Both the position numbers and the translations under genes were made by a program. A stretch of 64,000 bases of DNA, taken from positions 304,501 through 368,500 of the forward strand of contig NZ_CP088274.1 of the NCBI RefSeq assembly GCF_020731415.2. Direction: 5' to 3'. Position 1 is the first letter of the stretch. Each line of letters starts with the position of its first letter. Shown here in pieces: positions 1 to 7,822 of the stretch. A model generated the notes under the pieces. That model saw nothing but the letters and a program-made list of their open reading frames with translations. It had not been told where the DNA came from and searched no databases. Origin of the DNA: Phyllobacterium sp. T1293. GTDB lineage: Bacteria > Pseudomonadota > Alphaproteobacteria > Rhizobiales > Rhizobiaceae.

Positions 1-307
1 CAGCCGTATTCGCCAGCAAGCGAATATGGCTTTTCAATCCCTTTGAAAATTCGCCCAGTTCCCCGCGCATCTGCTCGATCTGTTGCAGGACAATGCGGGC
101 ATGATGAGCAACCGCATCACCCGCTGGCGTTGGTTCAACACCGCGTCTGCCCCGTTCAAGCAAGGGAAGACCGATCACCTCTTCCATGCCGCGCAGACGT
201 GCGCTAGCGGATGGAAGTGTCATGTTGGCTTGCGCGGCACCATGGGTGATGCTTCCAGCTTCGACAACCAGAAGAAAGAGGCGCAAATCTGTGAGGTCAA
301 AGCGCAT
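1..307 (-). CDS. LysR family transcriptional regulator (N-terminal part, cut by window edge)
   Basis: Reading the minus strand from the ATG at 307 gives about 102 residues that begin MRFDLTDLRLFLLVVEAGS and contain the typical LysR helix-turn-helix (AAQANMTLPSASARLRGMEE, then GLPLLERGRRGVEPTPAG). The C-terminal effector domain lies beyond base 1. It is divergent from the TauE/SafE gene with about 100 bases between starts, the usual arrangement for a LysR regulator and its target, so it may control that transporter (inference). The effector cannot be guessed from the visible part. Confidence 0.88.
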   Translation of the reverse strand, partial: MRFDLTDLRLFLLVVEAGSITHGAAQANMTLPSASARLRGMEEVIGLPLLERGRRGVEPTPAGDAVAHHARIVLQQIEQMRGELGEFSKGLKSHIRLLANTA

Positions 308-404
308 ATATTGCTAGTAACATTCAATCTGCCTTCGTCATAGCCTTAGGCAGAGTATGTTTCTTCCGCATTGTGAAAGGCGCGTCGGCAGGCAATGTAG
401 GAGC

Positions 405-1154
405 ATGTTTGATTTGCCCCTCGCCTCCCTTCTCATCATTGCTTTCACATTCTTTCTTGCCGGAATCGTCAAGGGCGTCACCGGCATGGGCTTACCGACT
501 GTTGCTATGGGTATTCTCGGCACGATCATGCCACCGGCCGGTGCCGCCGCCCTTCTCCTCGTGCCATCCTTCGTGACCAACATGCTGCAATTACTGTCCG
601 GACCAAGCTTTGCCGCTCTCGCATTGCGTTTATGGGCAATGATGCTTGCCATTTTATTGGGTACCATCGCCGGGTCCTGGCTCATGGCCAATGATACCGC
701 AGGCTGGACCACAATGGGTTTAGGCGCTGCGCTGATGATCTATGCCGGCTATAGTCTTATGGCGCGGCAACTATCGGTCCCGCGAAATCTGGAGCCCCTC
801 CTGTCACCGCTCATCGGCGTCATCACGGGTGTTGTAACCGGCGCAACAGGTGTGTTTGTCATTCCCGCCGTCCCCTACCTGCAATCGCTCGGTTTAACCA
901 AGGATGATTTGATACAGGCTCTTGGACTATCCTTTACAGTTTCAACCATAGCCCTTGGTGTCGGATTGACATCAGGTGGAGCCTTGCAGCTCGACAGTTT
1001 GAGCACATCAACGCTTGCTCTGGCACCGGCACTATTGGGTATGTGGTGCGGCCAGAAGGTCCGCAATGCAATCAGCCCGACAACATTTCGTCGCTGGTTC
1101 CTGATCTGCCTCCTGCTGCTGGGGCTGGAACTGGTCCTAAAACAGCTATTCTGA
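405..1154 (+). CDS. TauE/SafE (TSUP) family membrane transporter
   Basis: About 249 residues with roughly eight hydrophobic segments and the family's glycine-rich repeats: GIVKGVTGMGLPTVAMGILG near the N-terminus and GVITGVVTGATGVFVIPAVP after the middle. TSUP proteins are inner-membrane permeases or exporters for sulfite, sulfoacetate or other organic anions; the substrate here is unknown. An upstream in-frame ATG at 357 would add 16 arginine- and cysteine-rich residues; 405 gives the usual family length, although its AGGAG sits unusually close to the ATG. Divergent from the LysR gene, which is a plausible regulator. Confidence 0.85.
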   Translation: MFDLPLASLLIIAFTFFLAGIVKGVTGMGLPTVAMGILGTIMPPAGAAALLLVPSFVTNMLQLLSGPSFAALALRLWAMMLAILLGTIAGSWLMANDTAGWTTMGLGAALMIYAGYSLMARQLSVPRNLEPLLSPLIGVITGVVTGATGVFVIPAVPYLQSLGLTKDDLIQALGLSFTVSTIALGVGLTSGGALQLDSLSTSTLALAPALLGMWCGQKVRNAISPTTFRRWFLICLLLLGLELVLKQLF

Positions 1155-1238
1155 CATCCACCAATTGCTCATTTTTCTTGCACTTCTATCTGAGAGCCGC
1201 TTAGTTTCGACCGCCAGTTGAAACAAGAGGAATGATCT

Positions 1239-1886
1239 ATGTCGAAACTCTACGTTCGCAGCTTCTCTTTGTCCTTGGACGGTTATGGCGCAGGCCCTGA
1301 TCAAAGCTTAGATAATCCACTTGGCGTGAACGGAATGTCCCTGCACCAGTGGGCCTTCACCACACGCACGTTCCAGAAGATGTTTGGTCAGGACGGCGGC
1401 GTAACTGGGGTCGATGATGACTTCGCAAAACTCGGCTTCGACAACATCGGAGCGTGGATTCTTGGACGCAACATGTTCGGTCCGGTGAGAGGCCCCTGGC
1501 TCGATGATAGCTGGAAAGGATGGTGGGGTGATAACCCGTCCTACCACACTCCCGTTTTCGTTCTGACGCATTATGAGCGCCCGTCGATCGTGATGGAAGG
1601 TGGAACGACATTTCATTTTGTGACGGATGGTATCGAAAGCGCGCTGACACAGGCCAAGGCCGCGGCTGGCGGAAAGGATGTGCGGGTTGGCGGTGGCGTT
1701 GACACGGTCAAACAATACCTGCGGGCGCGGCTTATCGACGAGTTGCATCTCGCCGTATCACCGGTATTTCTCGGCCAGGGTGAAAACCTGTTCTCCGACA
1801 TCGACCTTCGCAGCCTCGGATACGTTTTTGGCCGCAGCGTAGCCACTCCCAATGCTACCCATCTGTTTATTACCAAGGAAAGTTAG
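1239..1886 (+). CDS. Dihydrofolate reductase family protein (RibD C-terminal fold)
   Basis: 215 residues of the YyaP/RibD-C type: N-terminal SFSLSLDGYGAGPDQ, then AWILGRNMFGPVRGPW, a middle strand FVLTHYERPS, and the late GGKDVRVGGGVDTVKQYL plus LIDELHLAVSPVFLGQGENLF, which form the NADPH-binding and C-terminal part of the fold. Such stand-alone proteins are cytosolic and mostly uncharacterised NADPH-dependent reductases; they are not the housekeeping DHFR. AGAGG stands before the ATG. It is convergent with the BI-1 gene and appears monocistronic. Confidence 0.85.
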   Translation: MSKLYVRSFSLSLDGYGAGPDQSLDNPLGVNGMSLHQWAFTTRTFQKMFGQDGGVTGVDDDFAKLGFDNIGAWILGRNMFGPVRGPWLDDSWKGWWGDNPSYHTPVFVLTHYERPSIVMEGGTTFHFVTDGIESALTQAKAAAGGKDVRVGGGVDTVKQYLRARLIDELHLAVSPVFLGQGENLFSDIDLRSLGYVFGRSVATPNATHLFITKES

Positions 1887-1897
1887 GGCAGCAAAAA

Positions 1898-1921
1898 CCC
1901 GTGCTGGACTCACAGCACGGG
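1898..1921 (-). terminator. Rho-independent terminator of the BI-1 gene
   Basis: Perfect 9-bp inverted repeat (CCCGTGCTG / CAGCACGGG, 6-base loop) followed, on the minus strand, by five T. It lies 31 bases after the minus-strand BI-1 gene ends, so the T tract is on the right side for that gene. It may also slow transcription from the convergent reductase gene. Confidence 0.85.
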
Positions 1922-1952
1922 CTCGATTTACGCAGTCAATGATCTGACCAGA

Positions 1953-2672
1953 TTACTCTTCGCGCTGACCTGTCAGCTGGAGCAGCAGCTGGAAGATATT
2001 GACAAAGTTCAGATAGAGCGAGAACGCGCCAAAAACAGCAAGCTTCTGCTGCGATTCAGAATCGAAGCTTTCCGCATACTGTTCCTTGATCGACTGTGTG
2101 TCCCAGGCAGTCAAACCGATGAATACCAGCACACCGGCAACCGACACCACGAACTGCAGCATTGATGAACCAAGGAAAAGGTTGACGACACTGGCAACAA
2201 CAACACCGATCAGGCCCATCATCAGGAATGCACTGAACTGAGAAAGATCACGTTTGGTTGTGTAACCATAGAGGCTGGTTGCACCAAACATGGTTGCTGC
2301 AATGAAGAATGTACGGGCGATGCTGGTTCCGGTGAAAACGAGGAACACTGACGCCAGCGACAATCCCATCACCGCACAGAACGCCCAGAACATGGCCTGA
2401 GCCGATGACGCGGACATGGACTGCATCTTGAACGAGAAGAACATGACAAATGCCAGCGGTGCCAGCATCACAACCCATTTCAGGGGTGACGAAAAGATGG
2501 GCACATAAAGAGCTGGCGTTGACGCAACAACAAACGCAACAACACCGGTCAGGACAAGACCAAGACCCATATAATTGTAGATGCGCAGCATATGCTGGCG
2601 CAGCCCTTCATCGAAGGCCGCGGATGACTGGCCGCGAGCCGTGTCCATCCCATAGCGAAGAGGGGTATTCAT
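1953..2672 (-). CDS. Bax inhibitor-1 / YccA family membrane protein
   Basis: 239 residues with about seven transmembrane helices. The N-terminal region RQHMLRIYNYMGLGLVLTGVVA and the C-terminal GLTAWDTQSIKEQY and FGAFSLYLNFVNIFQLLL are the family signature (UPF0005/BI-1). These inner-membrane proteins are thought to act as pH-sensitive calcium leak channels or, like E. coli YccA, to modulate FtsH proteolysis; the role here is not known. It is separated from the anti-sigma gene by only 27 bases, so it might be co-transcribed with the sigma factor operon. Confidence 0.92.
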   Translation of the reverse strand: MNTPLRYGMDTARGQSSAAFDEGLRQHMLRIYNYMGLGLVLTGVVAFVVASTPALYVPIFSSPLKWVVMLAPLAFVMFFSFKMQSMSASSAQAMFWAFCAVMGLSLASVFLVFTGTSIARTFFIAATMFGATSLYGYTTKRDLSQFSAFLMMGLIGVVVASVVNLFLGSSMLQFVVSVAGVLVFIGLTAWDTQSIKEQYAESFDSESQQKLAVFGAFSLYLNFVNIFQLLLQLTGQREE

Positions 2673-2699
2673 AAACGTGGTTCCTTTCGGTTCGTTGGA

Positions 2700-3473
2700 T
2701 CAGTAAAGGGTTTTGGCAAGGCTTATCGCAGCGTTTTCGAGATCTGCTGTTGCAGCATCCGAAACAAGCGCATAGGCGACATCGCCGATCTGGAAATAAG
2801 CGGCGGAGGTGTCATTCACGCGCACAGCCTTGGGTTTGATGACATCAAACGTGCCGGGGCGAACAGCAAAGAGTGAAACCGGACCGAGGCTGTCAGACCG
2901 GACTTCCATTTCGACGCTCGGCCCGAAATTGGATGGGAACAGCTGAACATCGCGAACGCTCCACTTGTCTGGCATGGTAGGTATGACGATCCCGGTCGAT
3001 GCGCGTATCTCGGCAGGGTCATAACTGCGCGTTTGCGGTTGTGATGCCATACCGGCACGGACGGAAGATGTTTTATGGGCCATGATGGCATCGGAGACAT
3101 AGGCGGGTGGAGGTGTCGCAGCCACCACCTTTGAGACTGTCAAAGGGCCGAACCCCGCATGTGCCATCCATCCCAAAGCGAGCAAAACACCAATCGCTGC
3201 CACACGCTGCAACCCGCCAAACAGCCGGTCGCGTCCAAGGCCTCGTTCAAGGCGATGGGCAAGTTCTGAAGTTTCAGGAGAGCCGGTCGTGTGGCCTTGC
3301 GCCAAAGCGAGCCGGAGTTCATCTCGCGACTGCAAATCGGACATAACGCGAGCGGCTTGATCAGGGTGCTGTGACAGGTAGCGCGCAACCTCAATCCGTC
3401 GCAGCGCATCAAGTTGATCGTCAATGTAAGCATCAAGATCAGCTTCAACCACGGGATCAATCGTTTCGGTCAT
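2700..3473 (-). CDS. Anti-sigma factor, membrane-anchored
   Basis: 257 residues. The N-terminal 80 residues (VVEADLDAYIDDQLDALRRIEVARYLSQHP) form the sigma-binding domain of anti-ECF factors, without the zinc-binding HxxxCxxC. One hydrophobic segment (RVAAIGVLLALGWMAHAGFG, about 88-107) anchors it in the inner membrane, and about 150 residues face the periplasm. The gene overlaps the sigma gene by 17 bases, which implies translational coupling. Presumed role: hold the sigma factor inactive until an envelope or oxidative signal is sensed (family knowledge). Confidence 0.88.
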   Translation of the reverse strand: MTETIDPVVEADLDAYIDDQLDALRRIEVARYLSQHPDQAARVMSDLQSRDELRLALAQGHTTGSPETSELAHRLERGLGRDRLFGGLQRVAAIGVLLALGWMAHAGFGPLTVSKVVAATPPPAYVSDAIMAHKTSSVRAGMASQPQTRSYDPAEIRASTGIVIPTMPDKWSVRDVQLFPSNFGPSVEMEVRSDSLGPVSLFAVRPGTFDVIKPKAVRVNDTSAAYFQIGDVAYALVSDAATADLENAAISLAKTLY

Positions 3474-4002
3474 CGCGACCTCCTACAATTTTCAAGTGAC
3501 CAGATTTGTCTGGCTGCTTTTCTGTTTCCTGCGAACGAAGCGTTGCGCGAGCGCGGCTGATCCGCGACATCAAGGTCCCGACAGGAATGTTCAACGTGCC
3601 TGCCGCTTCTTCATACGAAAGCCCCTCAATAGCCACGAGATGAAGGGCAGATCGCTGTTCCTCCGGCAGTGCAAAAAACGCTTCTCTTACCTGGCCAAGC
3701 CGTACGGAATGCTCCTGCGGCGCATCGATGTTTGTCTCATTCAGGGAATAGGCCGTTTCCAAGGTTCGGGCTTCTGTCGCACTTGAACGCTTGACGTCGA
3801 TGAACCGGTTATGGAGGATCGACAGCAGCCAGCCACGCAACGTTTTGCCGTGACGAAACCCGCCTCGCCGCTCATAGGCGCGCAGAAGCGTATCCTGAAC
3901 AAGATCCTCAGCGTCAGCATCGTTCCGAGTCAGGGAACGGGCATAACGGCGAAGAGACCCAAGCTGTCCAACAACATCAAAGCGTGGTTTCGGCGTTTTC
4001 AT
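3457..4002 (-). CDS. ECF (RpoE-type) RNA polymerase sigma factor
   Basis: 181 residues with both sigma domains: region 2 (LRRYARSLTRNDADAEDLVQDTLLRAYERRGGFR, then LLSILHNRFIDVKR) and region 4 (LPEEQRSALHLVAIEGLSYEEAAGTLNIPVGTLMSRISRARATLR). No linker or C-terminal extension. It is followed by an overlapping anti-sigma gene. Upstream sits a promoter-like pair that looks like an ECF promoter, so positive autoregulation is likely. The ATG at 4002 is only 7 bases from the presumed -10, so either the message is leaderless or the real start lies downstream. Confidence 0.93.
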   Translation of the reverse strand: MKTPKPRFDVVGQLGSLRRYARSLTRNDADAEDLVQDTLLRAYERRGGFRHGKTLRGWLLSILHNRFIDVKRSSATEARTLETAYSLNETNIDAPQEHSVRLGQVREAFFALPEEQRSALHLVAIEGLSYEEAAGTLNIPVGTLMSRISRARATLRSQETEKQPDKSGHLKIVGGRDDRND

Positions 4003-4008
4003 AATGAG

Positions 4009-4036
4009 TATACGGAGCCCGCGCGGTTTTATTCCC
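4009..4036 (-). promoter_or_regulatory. Candidate ECF-type promoter of the sigma/anti-sigma operon
   Basis: On the minus strand GGAATA (4035-4030) is followed after 15 bases by CGTATA (4014-4009), the -35 GGAA and -10 CGT-type elements expected for an ECF holoenzyme. The start would fall at or next to the ATG at 4002. Autoregulation is inferred from the position; no second copy of the pair was noticed in the window. Confidence 0.6.
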
Positions 4037-4141
4037 GCTGCACTCTATTATTTTTTACAGCTCCAACAGATTATTTCTTTTGAGCAGGCGCGAACGGGCC
4101 CATCGCTATTCATTTGCAGGTTTCGCGGAAATCTTCACCGA

Positions 4142-4477
4142 TCAAATAGCAAATCCACCGAGCAATGAGCGCCAGTATAGAACCCGCTCCTTGAGCCGCG
4201 CATCACGCACATAGGTGAGATCTTCATTGTCCAATCGTTCAAGTTCTTCGAACGTGAAATTCTCGGCTCCGTGATCATTCCATGCCCGCTGCAATTCCCG
4301 GCACGGATGATTGCCGAAACGAAGTGTGAACCACAAACGGTTCTGGATCGTGTCGAGAGTGGTGCTTTGGCCAATCCACGCACTGCCGGACACGAGGCAG
4401 CGAACGGCATAAATCCCCGTAATCAACTTTCTTTCCTTATAGGCGGTCGTCACAGCCTTCCTGTTTTCAGTTTTCAT
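4142..4477 (-). CDS. GIY-YIG-like small protein
   Basis: 111 residues. KLITGIYAVRCLVSGSAWIGQSTTLDTIQ resembles the GIY...YIG core (GIY then WIG), followed by NRLWFTLRFGNHPCRELQRAWNDHGAENFTFEELERL as in small rhizobial GIY-YIG family proteins. Such stand-alone domains may be nucleases, but no activity can be claimed. The start at 4477 was chosen over 4489 because GGCGG precedes it; both are in frame. Divergent from the DUF2239 gene across a palindromic operator-like site. Confidence 0.7.
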   Translation of the reverse strand: MKTENRKAVTTAYKERKLITGIYAVRCLVSGSAWIGQSTTLDTIQNRLWFTLRFGNHPCRELQRAWNDHGAENFTFEELERLDNEDLTYVRDARLKERVLYWRSLLGGFAI

Positions 4478-4540
4478 CCGCCATTCCAATCATTTCAGAC
4501 ATTTCGAGTTGCAGACCAAATAACAAGCAATTCGACTTCG

Positions 4541-4566
4541 GTCAATATTACCCGGGTGATATTGAC
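4541..4566. promoter_or_regulatory. 26-bp near-perfect palindrome, candidate operator
   Basis: Two 13-base arms (GTCAATATTACCC and GGGTGATATTGAC) are reverse complements except for one position, with the axis inside CCCGGG. It lies between the divergent starts of the GIY-YIG-like gene (4477) and the DUF2239 gene (4619), so a dimeric regulator bound here could control both. The regulator is not identified. Confidence 0.6.
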
Positions 4567-4618
4567 AGCGCGATTAAAGCCCGGATATAAATATCGTATT
4601 AACAGCGAGCTTAATCCC

Positions 4619-5263
4619 ATGACCGACCATCTTTCCAAGCCCTGCACTGCTTTCGAGGGCAATCGCATCCTGTCATCAGGCCCTCTAATTGAGGTGACAT
4701 TGACTGTAAAAAACGCATCCGAAGAAAATCGCACAACTGAGCCGCTTCTTGTCTTTGAAGACGCAACGGGTCGCGCGATGGATTTTGATTTACGCGGAAC
4801 CAAGGCGGATATCATCGCGAGACTGCTGGAATCTTCGGTGGCTGCGAGCAATCAGCCGAAAGCGCCTCAATCAGTTGCAGAATCCACGACTGACCCTGTC
4901 GAAACCGCTCCGCGTGGACGCGGCAGGCCAAAACTGGGAGTGATTGCGCGCGAGGTCACGCTGTTGCCGCGCCATTGGGAATGGTTAACAACACAAAGCG
5001 GAGGCGCATCGGTTGTTCTGAGAAGGCTGATAGACGAAGCCAGAAAAGCTGGCGGCAGCGAACAAAAAATACGTGCGGCGCGGGAAGCCGCCTATCATTT
5101 CATGTCCGCCATGGCAGGCAACTTACCCCACTTCGAAGAGGCAATCCGCGCCTTATTTGCGGGTGATCGGGAAGCATTCATTGAACGCATTGCTGATTGG
5201 CCTGAAGACATAAGCAGATATGCAACAAAGCTGGCCTACGGAGAGGCTGCCCTCTCCCCATAA
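4619..5263 (+). CDS. DUF2239 family protein
   Basis: 214 residues. The reading frame is open far upstream, but the conserved protein starts at MTDHLSKPCTAFEGNRI. Visible family features are TAFEGNRILSSGPL, LLVFEDATGRAMDFDLRGT, a basic linker PRGRGRPKLGVIAREVTLLPRHWEWL, and the C-terminal ASVVLRRLIDEAR and AAREAAYHFMSAMAGNLPHFEEAIRALFAGD. The RGRGRPKLG stretch resembles an AT-hook-like or ribbon-helix-helix entry and the later part has a transcriptional-regulator look. The function is unknown. Divergent from the GIY-YIG-like gene. Confidence 0.85.
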   Translation: MTDHLSKPCTAFEGNRILSSGPLIEVTLTVKNASEENRTTEPLLVFEDATGRAMDFDLRGTKADIIARLLESSVAASNQPKAPQSVAESTTDPVETAPRGRGRPKLGVIAREVTLLPRHWEWLTTQSGGASVVLRRLIDEARKAGGSEQKIRAAREAAYHFMSAMAGNLPHFEEAIRALFAGDREAFIERIADWPEDISRYATKLAYGEAALSP

Positions 5264-5359
5264 TCTGAAAGCCAGCCTCTTCCAGCTGCCCACAATCAAA
5301 TCCTCAGAACTGGAGTGGCCTACCGCTCCGGAAAGGCAGGCTTGTGCCTGACAATCAAT

Positions 5360-6730
5360 ATGAACCAACAAACGACCACACCCGTTACCTCAAAACCTCT
5401 CTGGCAGATCTACCTTGCTATCCTGCTCCCTATGATGCTGACAAATATTCTGCAGTCGGCATCCGGTACGGTTGACGGGATATTTCTGGGTCAGCTTCTC
5501 GGGATCAATGCCATTGCCGCTGTATCCGCATTCTTTCCCGTCATCCTCGTGCTCTTTGCGATCGTCATTGGCGTTAGCAGCGGCGCGACGGTTCTCATCG
5601 GTCAGGCGTGGGGTGCGGGCGACCATAGCAAGGCTCGAGCCGTGGCTGTCACAGCGCTCGCCATGATGATCGTTGCAGGTCTTGCCGTGAGCATCGGCGG
5701 CGGCTTGCTCGCTCCAAAGATTGTATCGCTGCTGGGAACACCCGCGGGCGTTCAGACTGAAGCCACGGCCTATGCAAGAAAATTGCTGATCGGGATGCCA
5801 TTTATCTTCATACTCTGGTTGGCAACATCAATGAGCCGTGGCGTATCTGATGCGGTGACACCGTTATGGGCATTGTTGGTTGCCACGATTTTCTCCCTGA
5901 TTTTCACACCTGCCCTGATCCTCGGCTGGTTTGGTCTGCCTCAACTCGGCGTCGCCAGTGCGCCGGTTTCAACGATTATCGCGTCCATCGCCGCCTTGCT
6001 TTGGCTCAGCCAGCATTGGCGGCGCAAGAACCATCCCCTTGCCCCGGACTTTCGGCAATTGCTGAAAATACGCATCAATCCTATTATGGCGAAAGTCATC
6101 CTGCGTATCGGTGTGCCGATGGCTGTACAGATACTCACTATGGCGATTGCAGAGATTGTGCTGCTTGGTCTGGTAAACCAGCACGGTGCACAAGCAACAG
6201 CCGCCTATGGAGCAATCAACCAAATATTGAACTGGGTGCAGTTTCCGGTCATGTCGCTCGGCATCACGACTTCGATCCTTACATCCCATGCCATCGGCGC
6301 GGGACGACCGGAGCGGATCAATAAGATCTTACGGACGGGACTCATACTCAATATCGTCACCACCGGCAGTTTTGTCCTGCTTGGCTACGCCTTTGCCAAA
6401 CCCTTTATCGGTCTGTTTATCACCGACCGCAACGTCGTCGCTACGGCAACCCACCTTCTGCACATTGTGCTGTGGAGCCTGCTTTTCGTTGGGGCAACAA
6501 GCGTCCTGACTGGCGTCATGCGTGCCAACGGAACAGTTTTTGGCCCGACAGCTTTATCAATTCTGGCTATTCTCGCAATCGAGATACCTTTGGCGTACGA
6601 GCTGAATGCCCGGCTTGGCCTGCCCGGGATTTGGTTCGCCTATGCCACGACGTTTGTCTCTATCCTGCTCTTCCAGTCGCTGTTTTTTCACTTCATATGG
6701 CACAAGCAGCAGGTCTCCCGACTGATCTAG
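5360..6730 (+). CDS. MATE family multidrug efflux transporter (NorM-like)
   Basis: 456 residues, twelve hydrophobic segments in two related halves. The N-terminal LWQIYLAILLPMMLTNILQSASGTVDGIFLGQLLG and the middle ILRIGVPMAVQILTMAIAEIVLLGLVNQHG are the repeated MatE signatures. MATE proteins export cationic drugs and metabolites in exchange for Na+ or H+. A GTG at 5315 would extend it by 15 residues, but MNQQTT is the better family start. No neighbour suggests a substrate; the gene is convergent with the lactonase gene. Confidence 0.92.
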   Translation: MNQQTTTPVTSKPLWQIYLAILLPMMLTNILQSASGTVDGIFLGQLLGINAIAAVSAFFPVILVLFAIVIGVSSGATVLIGQAWGAGDHSKARAVAVTALAMMIVAGLAVSIGGGLLAPKIVSLLGTPAGVQTEATAYARKLLIGMPFIFILWLATSMSRGVSDAVTPLWALLVATIFSLIFTPALILGWFGLPQLGVASAPVSTIIASIAALLWLSQHWRRKNHPLAPDFRQLLKIRINPIMAKVILRIGVPMAVQILTMAIAEIVLLGLVNQHGAQATAAYGAINQILNWVQFPVMSLGITTSILTSHAIGAGRPERINKILRTGLILNIVTTGSFVLLGYAFAKPFIGLFITDRNVVATATHLLHIVLWSLLFVGATSVLTGVMRANGTVFGPTALSILAILAIEIPLAYELNARLGLPGIWFAYATTFVSILLFQSLFFHFIWHKQQVSRLI

Positions 6731-6739
6731 GTCAAACCC

Positions 6740-7654
6740 TCAAGGCTGCTGCGCGCCGGTTGTTGTCACATAGATCGCGTAGAGCGATTTCGTCGCCGTG
6801 ATGAACAACCGGTTGCGACGGGGCCCTCCAAAAGTCAGGTTGGAAACGCCCTGGGGGATTTTGATCTTGCCAAGCAATACCCCGTCGGGACCAAAACAAT
6901 GAATGCCATCAGCCGCACTTGACCAGAGATTACCATCCATATCGACCCGCATACCGTCTGGAATCCCGTTATCGATATGAGTGAAGACACGACTATTGTT
7001 CAATGTCTTTCCATCCACAACATCAAATACACGAATATGCCGTGGCGCGCCTTCCGTATGGCTTGCACCGGAATCGGCGATGTAGAGCAGGCTTTCATCC
7101 GGTGAAAAAACAAGACCGTTCGGCTGAAGAAAATCCGATACCACCGCGGTGATATCTCCGGTTGAGGGATCAAGCCGATAGACATTGCGTGACGGCTGTT
7201 CAGGATCAGATTTATACCCCTCATAATCCGAGAGAATTCCATAGGTTGGATCAGTAAACCAAATCGAGCCGTTCGAATGGACGACCACATCATTGGGAGA
7301 ATTGAGCTTCCTGCCAAGATAGCGATCCGCCAGAACAGTTATGGTTCCATGAACTTCCGTTCTTGTTACCCGGCGCGTACCGTGTTCGCATGATACGAGG
7401 CGGCCTTGCCGATCCCGCGTATGACCATTGGCAAAATTGGAAGGTGATCGGAAGACGGAAACACCGCCATCCGGCACCCAGCGCAACATACGCTGGTTGG
7501 GAATATCACTCCACAAGAGACAGTTACTGTCATTGAACCACACCGGTCCCTCGGCCCAACGGCAGGAAGAATAGAGTTCCTCAAGCGCTGCACTTCCGAC
7601 AATGAGAGACCGAAAGCGTTGATCATGAATTTCGTAAAGCTCGGTATTGGTCAT
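6740..7654 (-). CDS. SMP-30/gluconolactonase family lactonase
   Basis: 304 residues, a six-bladed beta-propeller of the SMP-30/LRE type. Metal-site motifs visible: CRWAEGPVWF (Glu), KLNSPNDVVVHSNGSIWFTDPTYGI (Asn and Asp) and GIPDGMRVDMDGNLWSSAADGIHCF (Asp). Such enzymes hydrolyse sugar or aldonic lactones. It is the last gene of the polyol operon and probably opens a lactone made during oxidation of the imported substrate. Directly upstream lies the remnant of an ABC permease gene, suggesting it once followed another transporter. Confidence 0.9.
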   Translation of the reverse strand: MTNTELYEIHDQRFRSLIVGSAALEELYSSCRWAEGPVWFNDSNCLLWSDIPNQRMLRWVPDGGVSVFRSPSNFANGHTRDRQGRLVSCEHGTRRVTRTEVHGTITVLADRYLGRKLNSPNDVVVHSNGSIWFTDPTYGILSDYEGYKSDPEQPSRNVYRLDPSTGDITAVVSDFLQPNGLVFSPDESLLYIADSGASHTEGAPRHIRVFDVVDGKTLNNSRVFTHIDNGIPDGMRVDMDGNLWSSAADGIHCFGPDGVLLGKIKIPQGVSNLTFGGPRRNRLFITATKSLYAIYVTTTGAQQP

Positions 7655-7671
7655 TTGGGGGATACACCAGT

Positions 7672-7770
7672 TTAACGTTGATCAAAATTGCGCTGACCGG
7701 CAATCACAATCACGCCGACGATGATGATAGTGCCTGTCATGACCGTCAAATCTATAGGTATTGAGCATCC
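7672..7770 (-). pseudogene. C-terminal remnant of an RbsC-type ABC permease
   Basis: The minus strand carries an open stretch ending at TAA 7672 that reads IDLTVMTGTIIIVGVIV then IAGQRNFDQR, a hydrophobic last helix and basic tail of the kind that ends sugar ABC permeases (compare VTGxIIIxAV in RbsC). There is no start or body: the match fades near 7770, next to a strong hairpin. It ends 17 bases before the lactonase ATG, the spacing of a former operon partner. Interpreted as a deletion scar; 32 codons is a short basis. Confidence 0.45.
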
Positions 7771-7781
7771 GCACAAGTGAT

Positions 7782-7809
7782 GGATCACAGGCCCTTGAGC
7801 CTGTGATCC
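7782..7809 (-). terminator. Hairpin after the FGGY kinase gene
   Basis: Perfect 11-bp inverted repeat (GGATCACAGGC / GCCTGTGATCC) with a 6-base loop, 14 bases past the kinase stop. No T tract follows on either strand, so it may be a 3'-end stabilising structure or a factor-dependent terminator. It separates the main polyol operon from the permease remnant and lactonase gene. Confidence 0.6.
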
Positions 7810-7822
7810 GGGCCTTGGCAGG

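Noticed and set aside
7782..7809. REP-type dispersed repeat
   Set aside because: Only one copy was noticed in the window and it sits at a gene end, so a 3'-end hairpin is simpler.
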